Below are positions 52,471 through 59,216 of a DNA stretch of 63,913 nucleotides, piece by piece; within the stretch, counting starts at the first letter, position 1, and each line of letters opens with the position of its first letter. The DNA is from UBA1494_A sp963973975 (GTDB lineage Bacteria; Bacteroidota; Bacteroidia; Flavobacteriales_E; Vicingaceae), in contig CAXBCF010000019.1 in NCBI GenBank assembly GCA_963973975.1, forward strand, positions 1 to 63,913, in the 5' to 3' direction. The translations under genes and the position numbers were made by a program. Below the pieces are notes generated by a model. It did not search any database. It was given only the letters and a program-made list of their open reading frames with translations, and was not told where the DNA came from.

Positions 52471-52659
52471 AGTTCAGCTAAAATTAAATGTAGAATCATT
52501 AAACATCCTTAATGAACAAAAAAGTAGAATTTGATGATTTGGTTTGTGATATAATAGGAGGAGACTAAAGTTGTGGATTAATTATGAGAAGAATTCTGAA
52601 TTTCTTTCTTCAGTCAGAGACCCAAGCAATAGAAAGGATAGCAAATATATATCAAAGAA

Positions 52660-54513
52660 ATGCAGTTTAATAACTTAGACCAATTTTACATCGAAGTTGA
52701 ATCAATAACTAACTCTTCAACTCAAAAAAGTCAGGTTATTTCAAACCTAATTAATATTCGAGAATCAAATTTTGAAAAATTAAACCAAAACGTACTTAAT
52801 AAAATACAATATGAAATCGCTTGTTTTCAATTTGTATTATCAAATGGTGAAGCAAAAGCAAGAGTGCTTTTTACTGATAAAGATGCAACTGAATATGGTT
52901 TCCCATCGATCAACGCAATTAATGATGCAATGGGAAGTTACATTATTGAGAGAGCTAACTCTGTACAAAATATTTATCTAAAGATAAGATACAATCAAAT
53001 ACTTTGGAGTGATAAAACACTTAAGAATAGGAGCTATGCTCAAGAAGCTATTGATTGTTATTACAAACTTTTAACGACAAAGTGGAATGAACTAGATAAT
53101 GACATACAGGAATATTTCTTTGATTATTTTAAGAATGGTTTCTACTTAGCCTTTTCTGCAAATTATAGACAGAGTGATTTTAAAGGTATTTGGAAAAAAT
53201 GCATTTTTGATAATGATAATATTGAGCCATGGAGGAAGCATGAATTTATAGACTTTGCAACACAAAACACAAAGTTTAAAAAATCAGATTTTGATGGTGT
53301 AATTGATCTTTGTTTAAAGATAGCAGAAAATATGAAAGTTCCACACGATTTCTTACATAAAGAGTCTATTCTATTATCAGGACTAGAGATAGCAAAAAAA
53401 GATGTTACTTCCTTAGTGAAAATAAACGAAGCTCTTGCTTTTATCTATGAGGAGTTAGCTGAGAATAGAATGGATGATACCTCTAAAATAATTCCCGTCA
53501 AATATTTTGGAAAAGCCTTGATGTATTATGAAGATGCAAATAACAAAGTTAAAATTGAAGAAATAGCACTAAAAATAGCTAATCTCAGGAATGAACAGAA
53601 TTTGAGTTATGTGCAACATCGTTATGATGATAATAATTCAAAAGCTTTTATTAAGTATCTAAGGGCAAAAGCAAAGAGAGTTTTAGAATTAACCTCTGAA
53701 GAGATATTTACTTATCTAGCAAATGGTGATGATCGTGATATTTTTCCCGATGCTGAATGGGTTGAAGAAAGTGCTAAGAAAAACAGGAAAAAATCCTTCT
53801 TAGATACTGTAACTCCAAGTTATATTGATATTAATAATAATCAATCGCAGGGAAACGATTCTGATGAGGAAATACATTTAAGAAAAGTATTTGAGAATTA
53901 TGGTTGGTATATAGGTTTTAGTGTAAATCCATTCTTATACTTTCTTTTTACTGGTGGGGTAGAAAATGGAAAACTTTCTTTTAGTTCTTTCATTGAATTT
54001 GCTAAAGAAAGATCTTGGCTTGCTCAATTCTTTATGGAAAGACATGGCGGTGGAGAGGATACCCTTCACAGTTGGCTAAGTATGATTGCTCCAGCAATTC
54101 AAGAGTTTTTTATTCAATTTGAGTCTCATGTTAATGAGTTCAATTATAAACCTGGTTACATACTTGCCATTGATTCACTTGCAATGAAGTTTGAAGGAAT
54201 TTTAAGAACATTCGCTCAATTCCTCAAAGTTAAAACCGTAAAATATGATAGAAAAATAAAGGGAACTCGTGAGATGTTTATTGAAGAGTTACTCTTAGAT
54301 GATAAAGTTCAAAATTACTTCAATGAAAGTGATAGACTATTATTTAAATTTATACTTCTTAGAAATGGAATGAATATTAGGAATAATATTGCTCACTCTT
54401 TTTATAGGTATTCGGATTACAATTTAAGTAAATTCCTTTTAATATTTCTGGCAGTTTTAAGGCTTGGTCGATATAGAATTTTAGAAAATACGAAAAACAG
54501 TAAACCTTTATGA
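52660..54513 (+). CDS. DUF4209-domain protein with HEPN-like RxxxxH motif
   Basis: A 617-residue protein, long N-terminal helical repeat region (~1-400: DCYYKLLTTKWNELDND, FDGVIDLCLKIAENM, PVKYFGKALMYYED) followed by a DUF4209-like C-terminal domain (SLAMKFEGILRTFAQFL near 515; LLDDKVQNYFNESDRLLFKFI; MNIRNNIAHSFY). R574-N-N-I-A-H579 is the R-x4-H signature of HEPN ribonucleases. Similar proteins occur in defence islands. It shares a 4-nt ATGA overlap with the next gene, so the two act together. RNase activity is inferred from the motif only. Confidence 0.65.
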   Translation: MQFNNLDQFYIEVESITNSSTQKSQVISNLINIRESNFEKLNQNVLNKIQYEIACFQFVLSNGEAKARVLFTDKDATEYGFPSINAINDAMGSYIIERANSVQNIYLKIRYNQILWSDKTLKNRSYAQEAIDCYYKLLTTKWNELDNDIQEYFFDYFKNGFYLAFSANYRQSDFKGIWKKCIFDNDNIEPWRKHEFIDFATQNTKFKKSDFDGVIDLCLKIAENMKVPHDFLHKESILLSGLEIAKKDVTSLVKINEALAFIYEELAENRMDDTSKIIPVKYFGKALMYYEDANNKVKIEEIALKIANLRNEQNLSYVQHRYDDNNSKAFIKYLRAKAKRVLELTSEEIFTYLANGDDRDIFPDAEWVEESAKKNRKKSFLDTVTPSYIDINNNQSQGNDSDEEIHLRKVFENYGWYIGFSVNPFLYFLFTGGVENGKLSFSSFIEFAKERSWLAQFFMERHGGGEDTLHSWLSMIAPAIQEFFIQFESHVNEFNYKPGYILAIDSLAMKFEGILRTFAQFLKVKTVKYDRKIKGTREMFIEELLLDDKVQNYFNESDRLLFKFILLRNGMNIRNNIAHSFYRYSDYNLSKFLLIFLAVLRLGRYRILENTKNSKPL

Positions 54514-55307
54514 TAAACAATAAGGAAGAGATATCAAAAACTGCAACTAAAGTATTGTTTGGAATTATTCCATATATCGGAGATGCTTTGGATGAAGTGG
54601 TATTCGAGCATAGGTCTCGAATTAAGCAAAACAGAATCAATCAATTTGTTGAATCATTTAAGGAATTCTATAAATCCCTAAATATCAAACAAGTAAAAAT
54701 AGATGACATTAAATCAGAAGAGTTCGGAGATGTATTTGAGGCAATACTAAGAAGCGTAGCCAACAATAGAAGTAAACATAAGATTGAACATTTTAAAAAT
54801 ATTCTGGCGAATCAAATTCAACATGCTAATTATACTGACTTTACTGAAACTTACTTAGATATTGTTTCAAAACTAAATGAAGTCCAAATTAGCATTCTCA
54901 AAAGTCATAATGAGATTAAAACTCCAATTGAAGAGCTTACAAAAAAAGAAGAACAACTTACGGAAACTATAAAAAAATTAAAAAAGATAAAAGAAGGCTT
55001 GATAGATAAAGCTAAAATCAAGCGACTAAATAAAAATGAAAGTATAGCGGAAAAAGAGTATGAGATTGCAAAGTCTGAATTAGAACGTAAAAAAATTCAA
55101 GATTCAATTAAGGATAAAGATGTTATTAGAAATTCAGAATTTTATTCCTTAAAACAAGGGGATTACATCTTTTATATTCAAGATTTAGTTTCAAAATCTC
55201 TTTTAGTAGATGAAGGGATTGGTAAGCATGATTATAAACCATACAGATTAATGACTATTTCAGAGTTTGGGAAAAAATTCTTGGAATTTTTAGAATATAA
55301 AGTTTAG
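54510..55307 (+). CDS. Uncharacterised helical protein, partner of the DUF4209 protein
   Basis: A 265-residue protein translationally coupled to the DUF4209 gene (ATGA). It starts with an amphipathic or membrane-touching helix (TATKVLFGIIPYIGDALDEVVFEHR, split by glycine/proline), then helical bundles and a long coiled coil (about residues 145-200, rich in EELTKKEEQLTETIKKLKK). The C-terminal 50 residues look like a small winged-helix-like domain (DYKPYRLMTISEFGKKFLEF). I do not recognise a family. The layout suggests a sensor or scaffold for the defence module. Confidence 0.55.
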   Translation: MINNKEEISKTATKVLFGIIPYIGDALDEVVFEHRSRIKQNRINQFVESFKEFYKSLNIKQVKIDDIKSEEFGDVFEAILRSVANNRSKHKIEHFKNILANQIQHANYTDFTETYLDIVSKLNEVQISILKSHNEIKTPIEELTKKEEQLTETIKKLKKIKEGLIDKAKIKRLNKNESIAEKEYEIAKSELERKKIQDSIKDKDVIRNSEFYSLKQGDYIFYIQDLVSKSLLVDEGIGKHDYKPYRLMTISEFGKKFLEFLEYKV

Positions 55308-55388
55308 TAAATCAGAGTTTTGGTAAAGGAATAGGAAAATTAAGTGAATATAATTCTAATAGAGTAGTGGAGACTTTACAATAAAAAT

Positions 55389-56114
55389 ATGGAAAGATTA
55401 CAACAGGTTATAGATTCTGTATATAAAATAGAATATACAAAAGATGCTACCGAGTTATTAGTAGAAGAAGTAAATAAAATTAAGTCTTATATAAAAGTCA
55501 ATCACTTTACAAGATCAAGCTTATACTTAGATTGTGTTAATAATATTTTAAATGACATAGATAATTTATCTAAATTTAAAAGTGATTTAGATAGATTAAA
55601 TCAAAAAAACGTTCAAAGATCAATTACGAACCTTGCAAGACAAATAATAGAAGAAAATAAGAAAATATTTATTGTACATGGTCGTAATATTTCAATGAGA
55701 GATAAAGTTTCAAGTCTTTTAGGGAGACTGAAGTTAGATTATGTAATTCTTGAAGAAGAGTACAATGGAGGAGGAACAATAATAGAAAAATTTCTTAGAA
55801 ATGCTGAGGAATGTCAATATGCTATAATACTTTTCTCTGCTGATGATGTCGGTGGATTAAAGGCACAAAATTCAAAAATGAACCCTAGAGTTAGACAAAA
55901 TGTAATACTAGAAATGGGTTATTTTTTAGGAAAGATTGGCAGGGAAAATATAATTATACTAAATGAAACAGGATCATCAATAGAGAAGCCGAGTGATTAT
56001 GCAGGAATAGTCCATGAACCGTTTGACGACTTTGGAGCATGGAAATCTAAACTAATAAAAGAATTAAGGAGATCTAGAATTCATATAGAACAGTCTTTAG
56101 CGGATAGATTATAA
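55389..56114 (+). CDS. TIR-like domain protein (PF10137-type predicted NADase)
   Basis: A 241-residue protein: helical N-terminal ~90 residues, then a TIR-like domain of the predicted nucleotide-binding type (CAP12/PCTIR family). Landmarks: KKIFIVHGRN (strand A, 91-100), YNGGGTIIEKFLRNAEECQYAIILFSADDVGG, PRVRQNVILEMGYFLGKIGR with the candidate catalytic E175, and NETGSSIEKPSDYAGI. Such domains degrade NAD+ during abortive infection in CBASS, Pycsar and related systems. No cyclase gene is adjacent, so activation could depend on the two upstream proteins or the N-terminal domain. It follows the helical protein by 81 nt. Confidence 0.8.
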   Translation: MERLQQVIDSVYKIEYTKDATELLVEEVNKIKSYIKVNHFTRSSLYLDCVNNILNDIDNLSKFKSDLDRLNQKNVQRSITNLARQIIEENKKIFIVHGRNISMRDKVSSLLGRLKLDYVILEEEYNGGGTIIEKFLRNAEECQYAIILFSADDVGGLKAQNSKMNPRVRQNVILEMGYFLGKIGRENIIILNETGSSIEKPSDYAGIVHEPFDDFGAWKSKLIKELRRSRIHIEQSLADRL

Positions 56115-56127
56115 AAAGTTAAACATT

Positions 56128-56238
56128 ATGTTAAATAACGAAATACGAAAGCCCAAAAGAAAGCATGACGGCTTAGGCTTGAAGAGACTGAAAGAAGTTC
56201 GCGAATTCCCGAAAAAAAAACATGATATGAGCATATAA
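56128..56238 (+). CDS. Short basic ORF, 36 residues, uncertain
   Basis: ATG 56128 opens a 36-residue frame rich in Lys and Arg (NNEIRKPKRKHDGLGLKRLKE), 13 nt after the TIR gene. It ends next to the direct repeat copy at 56239. No family is recognised; it may be the remnant of a longer gene cut by recombination. Confidence 0.25.
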   Translation: MLNNEIRKPKRKHDGLGLKRLKEVREFPKKKHDMSI

Positions 56239-56297
56239 TCCCTGCTACGAAGGATTTGCAATCCTTCGCCTTTATTTCCTTAAAACAAATTAGTTAA
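56239..56297 (+). repeat. Imperfect direct repeat, copy 1, with REP-like palindrome
   Basis: About 79 percent identical to 57404-57462 (period 1,165 bp). Contains CGAAGGATT-TGC-AATCCTTCG at 56248-56268, a perfect 9-3-9 palindrome like known Bacteroidota REP elements. The two copies bracket the CoiA-like gene. Confidence 0.6.
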
Positions 56298-56336
56298 AAT
56301 CCCTGATTCAAAACCGATAATGATAGACTAAATTTA

Positions 56337-56497
56337 CAAATACCCATTTCAAAGTATTTGATCACATTCGCATAATGTACTATCTTTGAAGTCAATTCAT
56401 TAAATATTTATTTATGAGAAGGATTTTTAATTGGGCTTTGCTTGGCCTACTTTTTACTTTCTTTTTAAGTTGTGGAATTTCCAAGGAAGTGATATGA
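56337..56497 (+). pseudogene. Duplicated promoter and signal-peptide fragment of the coiled-coil lipoprotein gene
   Basis: Positions 56337-56490 are a diverged copy of 43492-43645. The copy keeps a full promoter (TTTG, 20 nt, TATCTTTG) and a 27-residue ORF from ATG 56414 whose signal peptide (RRIFNWALLGLLF to LSCGISKEV) matches the lipoprotein before the homology ends abruptly at GGAAGT. The fragment ORF ends at 56495-56497, overlapping the CoiA-like ATG as ATGA, so the fused arrangement could drive and couple translation of that gene. Confidence 0.7.
56357..56388 (+). promoter_or_regulatory. Duplicated promoter upstream of the CoiA-like gene
   Basis: TTTG (56357-56360), 20 nt, TATCTTTG (56381-56388), homologous to the promoter at 43511-43541. 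Confidence 0.6.
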
Positions 56498-57396
56498 AGT
56501 ACGCAATTTTTAATGGTGTAAAGAGTGAAGCTTTTAAACATGGCAGAGGAAGCTGTCCACTTTGTGAGGAAGTTGTAATAGCAAAATGCGGAAATATTAA
56601 AATACATCATTGGGCTCATAAAGGGAAAAAGAATTGCGATGTATGGTGGGAAAATGAAACTGAATGGCACCGAGAATGGAAAAGTCAGTTCCCAAAAGAG
56701 TGGCAGGAAGTGGTGCTATCTGATAAACATGGAAAAAAACACAGAGCAGATATTCATAACCCATCTAAAAAACTGACTATTGAATTTCAAAACTCTTCAA
56801 TTGGCTCAGACGAGATTAGAGCTCGGGAACGCTTTTATCAAAAAATGATATGGGTAGTTAACGCTAAAAATTTTAAAATTGAATTTGAAGACTTCAATTC
56901 AATCTTAGATGAAGTTGAAACAATTAGAGTTAAATGTTTGAATGACAGAGTAAATGACAGAATTGAGGTTTCAAAAGAAGCGAAAGAAAAACTCATAAAT
57001 TTTAGTAATGAAATTAAGCAAAGTTGGAATCAAGGATTCTCTGAACAGCTAATTAAAGATATATTAAAGCAATTTAATTATGAAGTAGACAAAGCAGTCC
57101 AAAGATTATTTGATGGAAAGCCTACAGATAGCTTAACAGTCAATGCTAACCAATTAAAACATGAAATTCTTCTCCCAATCTTTGATAAAGGAATTATAGC
57201 TGCAAAAGATTATGCAAGAAAAAAAGAAGAACTAGGTTACTATAAATACAACTGGATAAGAAGAAAAAAAGTTTGGAGTTATGCAAAGCAACCAGTCTTT
57301 TTAGACACAGGAAAAGAATTACTTCTCTTAAAATCAGATCAAGTTTTAAAAATAGTTTCCAAAAAAACTTTTATTGAAAAGTACAGTCAGCAATAG
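56494..57396 (+). CDS. CoiA-like competence/nuclease-domain protein
   Basis: A 300-residue protein. N-terminal CoiA zinc-ribbon-like part: SCPLCEEVVIAKCGNIKIHHWAH with C21, C24 and H39/H42. A PD-(D/E)XK-type nuclease region follows (~55-130): TEWHREWKSQFP, HRADIHNPSKKLTIEFQNS, where D86 and E97-x-Q99 occupy the catalytic positions. The C-terminal ~170 residues are helical (KEKLINFSNEIKQSW) and unassigned. CoiA affects DNA processing in natural transformation; similar proteins sit in defence islands. The ATG at 56494 couples to the lipoprotein remnant. It is bracketed by direct repeats. Confidence 0.7.
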   Translation: MKYAIFNGVKSEAFKHGRGSCPLCEEVVIAKCGNIKIHHWAHKGKKNCDVWWENETEWHREWKSQFPKEWQEVVLSDKHGKKHRADIHNPSKKLTIEFQNSSIGSDEIRARERFYQKMIWVVNAKNFKIEFEDFNSILDEVETIRVKCLNDRVNDRIEVSKEAKEKLINFSNEIKQSWNQGFSEQLIKDILKQFNYEVDKAVQRLFDGKPTDSLTVNANQLKHEILLPIFDKGIIAAKDYARKKEELGYYKYNWIRRKKVWSYAKQPVFLDTGKELLLLKSDQVLKIVSKKTFIEKYSQQ

Positions 57397-57403
57397 TTAT
57401 AAG

Positions 57404-57462
57404 TCCCCGCTAAGTAAAATTTGCAATCCTTCGTCGTTATTAACTTAAAGCAAGCTAGTTGA
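57404..57462 (+). repeat. Imperfect direct repeat, copy 2
   Basis: Copy of 56239-56297 at 1,165 bp distance; here one palindrome arm has decayed (TAAGTAAAATTTGCAATCC). Confidence 0.6.
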
Positions 57463-57518
57463 AGCAATTGAAACAGAACTTATATTTTTAACCAAAAGTT
57501 AAAAGGAAAAAATAGCAA

Positions 57519-57710
57519 TTAGTTCTTTTCCTGCTTCAAAGAGCCTGTATCTAATAGAGGGAGGGTTATATGGCTTAAAGGTGTTTTAGCCAATTTTACT
57601 GCTAACATTCCTCTTGCGCCACCTACAGAAATGTTGATTACTTTTCTCATAAAATCCTCAGGAGCAATAATACCATTGTTTTCATTGATCACTTTTTGTA
57701 TATCATATAT
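57519..57710 (-). pseudogene. 3' remnant of an unidentified gene
   Basis: The minus strand reads NENNGIIAPEDFMRKVIN, then SVGGARGMLAVKLAK and ends TPLSHITLP...LKQEKN, with natural codon use and a normal stop. Upstream of about 57710 the open frame continues into low-quality, palindrome-rich sequence that does not look like protein. I take the first ~62 codons from the stop as the leftover end of a gene cut by the inverted-repeat region. The family was not recognised. Confidence 0.4.
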
Positions 57711-57844
57711 GAGTATTATATAAAGCCAATAGCGGCTATTTACTCGCGACGGGTATATTTTCAACGGTGCTCGTGAACCTCCTAAAGTCGGTTTTCCCTC
57801 ATAGGCGAATCCCGACAGACGAAATGTACGGAGACATAACGACA
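57711..57844. other. Palindrome-rich non-coding DNA left of the 308-bp element
   Basis: Contains AATAGC-G-GCTATT (57728-57740) and CGGCTATTTAC (57734-57744), whose inverse GTAAATAGCCG lies inside the neighbouring element at 58100-58110. No gene seen. Confidence 0.5.
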
Positions 57845-58152
57845 AATTATAGGACACAAGCACAGATGTTCATTAGAATCATTGGGCGGAAAGTGTGAAC
57901 TATTTACTTTGCTGCCAAAAGCAAAGCAATCCCGATTATTAGTTTTGTAGGCTTTTTGTAAAAGCCACAGAAACTTAATCGGGAGCAGACATAATATACA
58001 TTATAGTTGACAAAAGTGATTCAGGTTGTGAGCCGTAAATCTCTTAACATAATAGCTGTCGTTATTGAACAGCGTACTGTCCAAGAACTGCTATTATGTG
58101 TAAATAGCCGAAATACGGCTATTACGAGATTTACTGCTTTTGTCCTATAATT
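57845..58152. mobile_element. 308-bp inverted-repeat element (MITE-like or structured ncRNA)
   Basis: Ends are 17-bp inverted repeats with one mismatch (AATTATAGGACACAAGC at 57845-57861; inverse at 58136-58152). Inside lie a two-part hairpin (TCCCGATTA/TAATCGGGA at 57930-57938/57976-57984 enclosing GGCTTTT-TGT-AAAAGCC) and a cruciform: outer stem GTAAATCTC/GAGATTTAC (58036-58044/58126-58134), holding ACATAATAGC/GCTATTATGT and AATAGCCG-AAATA-CGGCTATT. No ORF of note. It could be a miniature transposable element, a recombination site or a structured RNA; no obvious target duplication was found. Confidence 0.55.
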
Positions 58153-58310
58153 AATATTATGTTAAATTGTATTTTGTTAAATTGTGTTTTCAGAACACCA
58201 CTCTCTATTAGTCCAATATCCAAAATGAATTAGCTGTAGGATTCCAGTAATTAGTAAATTCCTAGTCCTCTACTTTCTCCTTGTGAAGGAATTATTGAAA
58301 AAGTAATTTC

Positions 58311-58742
58311 TCAGGCAATCCATTGTTTGTAAGCTGCTTTTTGAGCAAACACAATCATCAAAACACCAATTCCCAAAGTTATGATTGGCATTATGATGGC
58401 TTGAGCTCCATAAACATCAAGTGCTTCTGTAAAAAAAGTATTGTATCCCATTTGGATGATAATACCAACCAGAGAAAGCCAAAAAATAAACAGTGCCAAG
58501 GCTTTACGGAACAACAAAAGTATAACGCCTAAAAATCCAGCCCAAACAGCAACAGCAAATGCTGCATTAATAACTGTTGGCGTAGATTCTAATAGCAACA
58601 CCTGCTCTGTTGTCATACTTGCTTTTACTAATTCAGGAGTGAAAACTTGGGTTAAGTAAGCCATTACGCCTAATACGTTCCATACTAGTGCTAAAACAGT
58701 TAAGACCCAGAAAATGCTCGGAGGTTTGTTTAGTTGATACAT
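58311..58742 (-). CDS. Uncharacterised four-helix membrane protein
   Basis: A 143-residue protein with four hydrophobic helices: FWVLTVLALVWNVLGVMAYL, TVINAAFAVAVWAGFLGVIL, LALFIFWLSLVGIIIQMGYN and IIMPIITLGIGVLMIVFAQ. A short acidic/polar loop (TPELVKASMTTEQV) follows helix 1. It resembles small proteins sometimes annotated as sugar transporter, without evidence for transport. Stand-alone gene at the right flank of the defence island. Confidence 0.6.
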   Translation of the reverse strand: MYQLNKPPSIFWVLTVLALVWNVLGVMAYLTQVFTPELVKASMTTEQVLLLESTPTVINAAFAVAVWAGFLGVILLLFRKALALFIFWLSLVGIIIQMGYNTFFTEALDVYGAQAIIMPIITLGIGVLMIVFAQKAAYKQWIA

Positions 58743-58998
58743 CTTTTCTAAAGTTTAGGTTTTTAAAGAACATAGATAGAAAATATATTTATTATTTCAA
58801 AAAGTTGGGATTAAATAATTTTTAACTAATTATCTTATAGGTGATTAAATAGATATTAAATTTATTTCTTTCATATCATTCCAACTTAATTCATTGGGAA
58901 AAAGAGTATAAATACGATTGCATTGATTATAAGTTCATTTTCACAATAATCTTTAATCTTTAGTTGAAAAAAATCTAACTATAAAAAACTAAATAAAA
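58743..58998. other. Intergenic DNA without a recognised gene
   Basis: AT-rich spacer left of the 33-residue ORF. No convincing gene, RNA or promoter pair was seen; with 59101-59216 it makes a 474-bp gap between real genes. Confidence 0.5.
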
Positions 58999-59100
58999 AT
59001 GTCACCAATGAAACGAGAAGGTCGGCTTTTAGAAAATTTCTTAAAAATCAAGCAGGTAGCGTGGATATTAGCTAAAAAACTGTTTGAGTCTCGATTTTAA
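58999..59100 (+). CDS. Short ORF, 33 residues, with terminator over its stop
   Basis: ATG 58999 (or 59008) opens MSPMKREGRLLENFLKIKQ followed by VAWILAKKLFESRF: a basic amphipathic helix. The stop codon lies inside an intrinsic-terminator-like hairpin (59089-59106). It may be a small peptide gene or part of a small RNA. Nothing similar is known to me and coding is uncertain. Confidence 0.25.
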   Translation: MSPMKREGRLLENFLKIKQVAWILAKKLFESRF

Positions 59101-59118
59101 TCGAGATGAGTTTTTTTT
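59089..59118 (+). terminator. Intrinsic terminator
   Basis: TCTCGATT, TT loop, AATCGAGA, then TGAG and eight T's (59111-59118). Confidence 0.6.
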
Positions 59119-59177
59119 AGCTGTGGTTGGTGGCTGCGTAGATTTTCTTGAAATTTTATAACGCCGTGGGTTTTTTG

Positions 59178-59204
59178 TTTCTTTTTGTACCACACAAAAA
59201 GAAA
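59178..59204 (-). terminator. Hairpin downstream of the M1 peptidase gene
   Basis: TTTCTTTTTG, 7-nt loop, CAAAAAGAAA: a perfect 10-bp stem 13 nt past the peptidase stop, T-rich on one arm. Confidence 0.45.
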
Positions 59205-59216
59205 TTATAAAAAAAA

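Noticed and set aside
52471..52659. Short ORFs (17 and 28 residues) between the RM partner and the DUF4209 gene
   Set aside because: Too short, no signal peptide or conserved motif; treated as spacer.
57519..57863. Full 114-residue minus-strand ORF as a gene
   Set aside because: Only the part near the stop looks coding; the first half runs through palindromes shared with non-coding DNA on its right, so I kept only a remnant call.
57845..58152. Retron msr-msd or group II intron
   Set aside because: The region is highly structured, but no reverse transcriptase gene or intron domain V motif is nearby.
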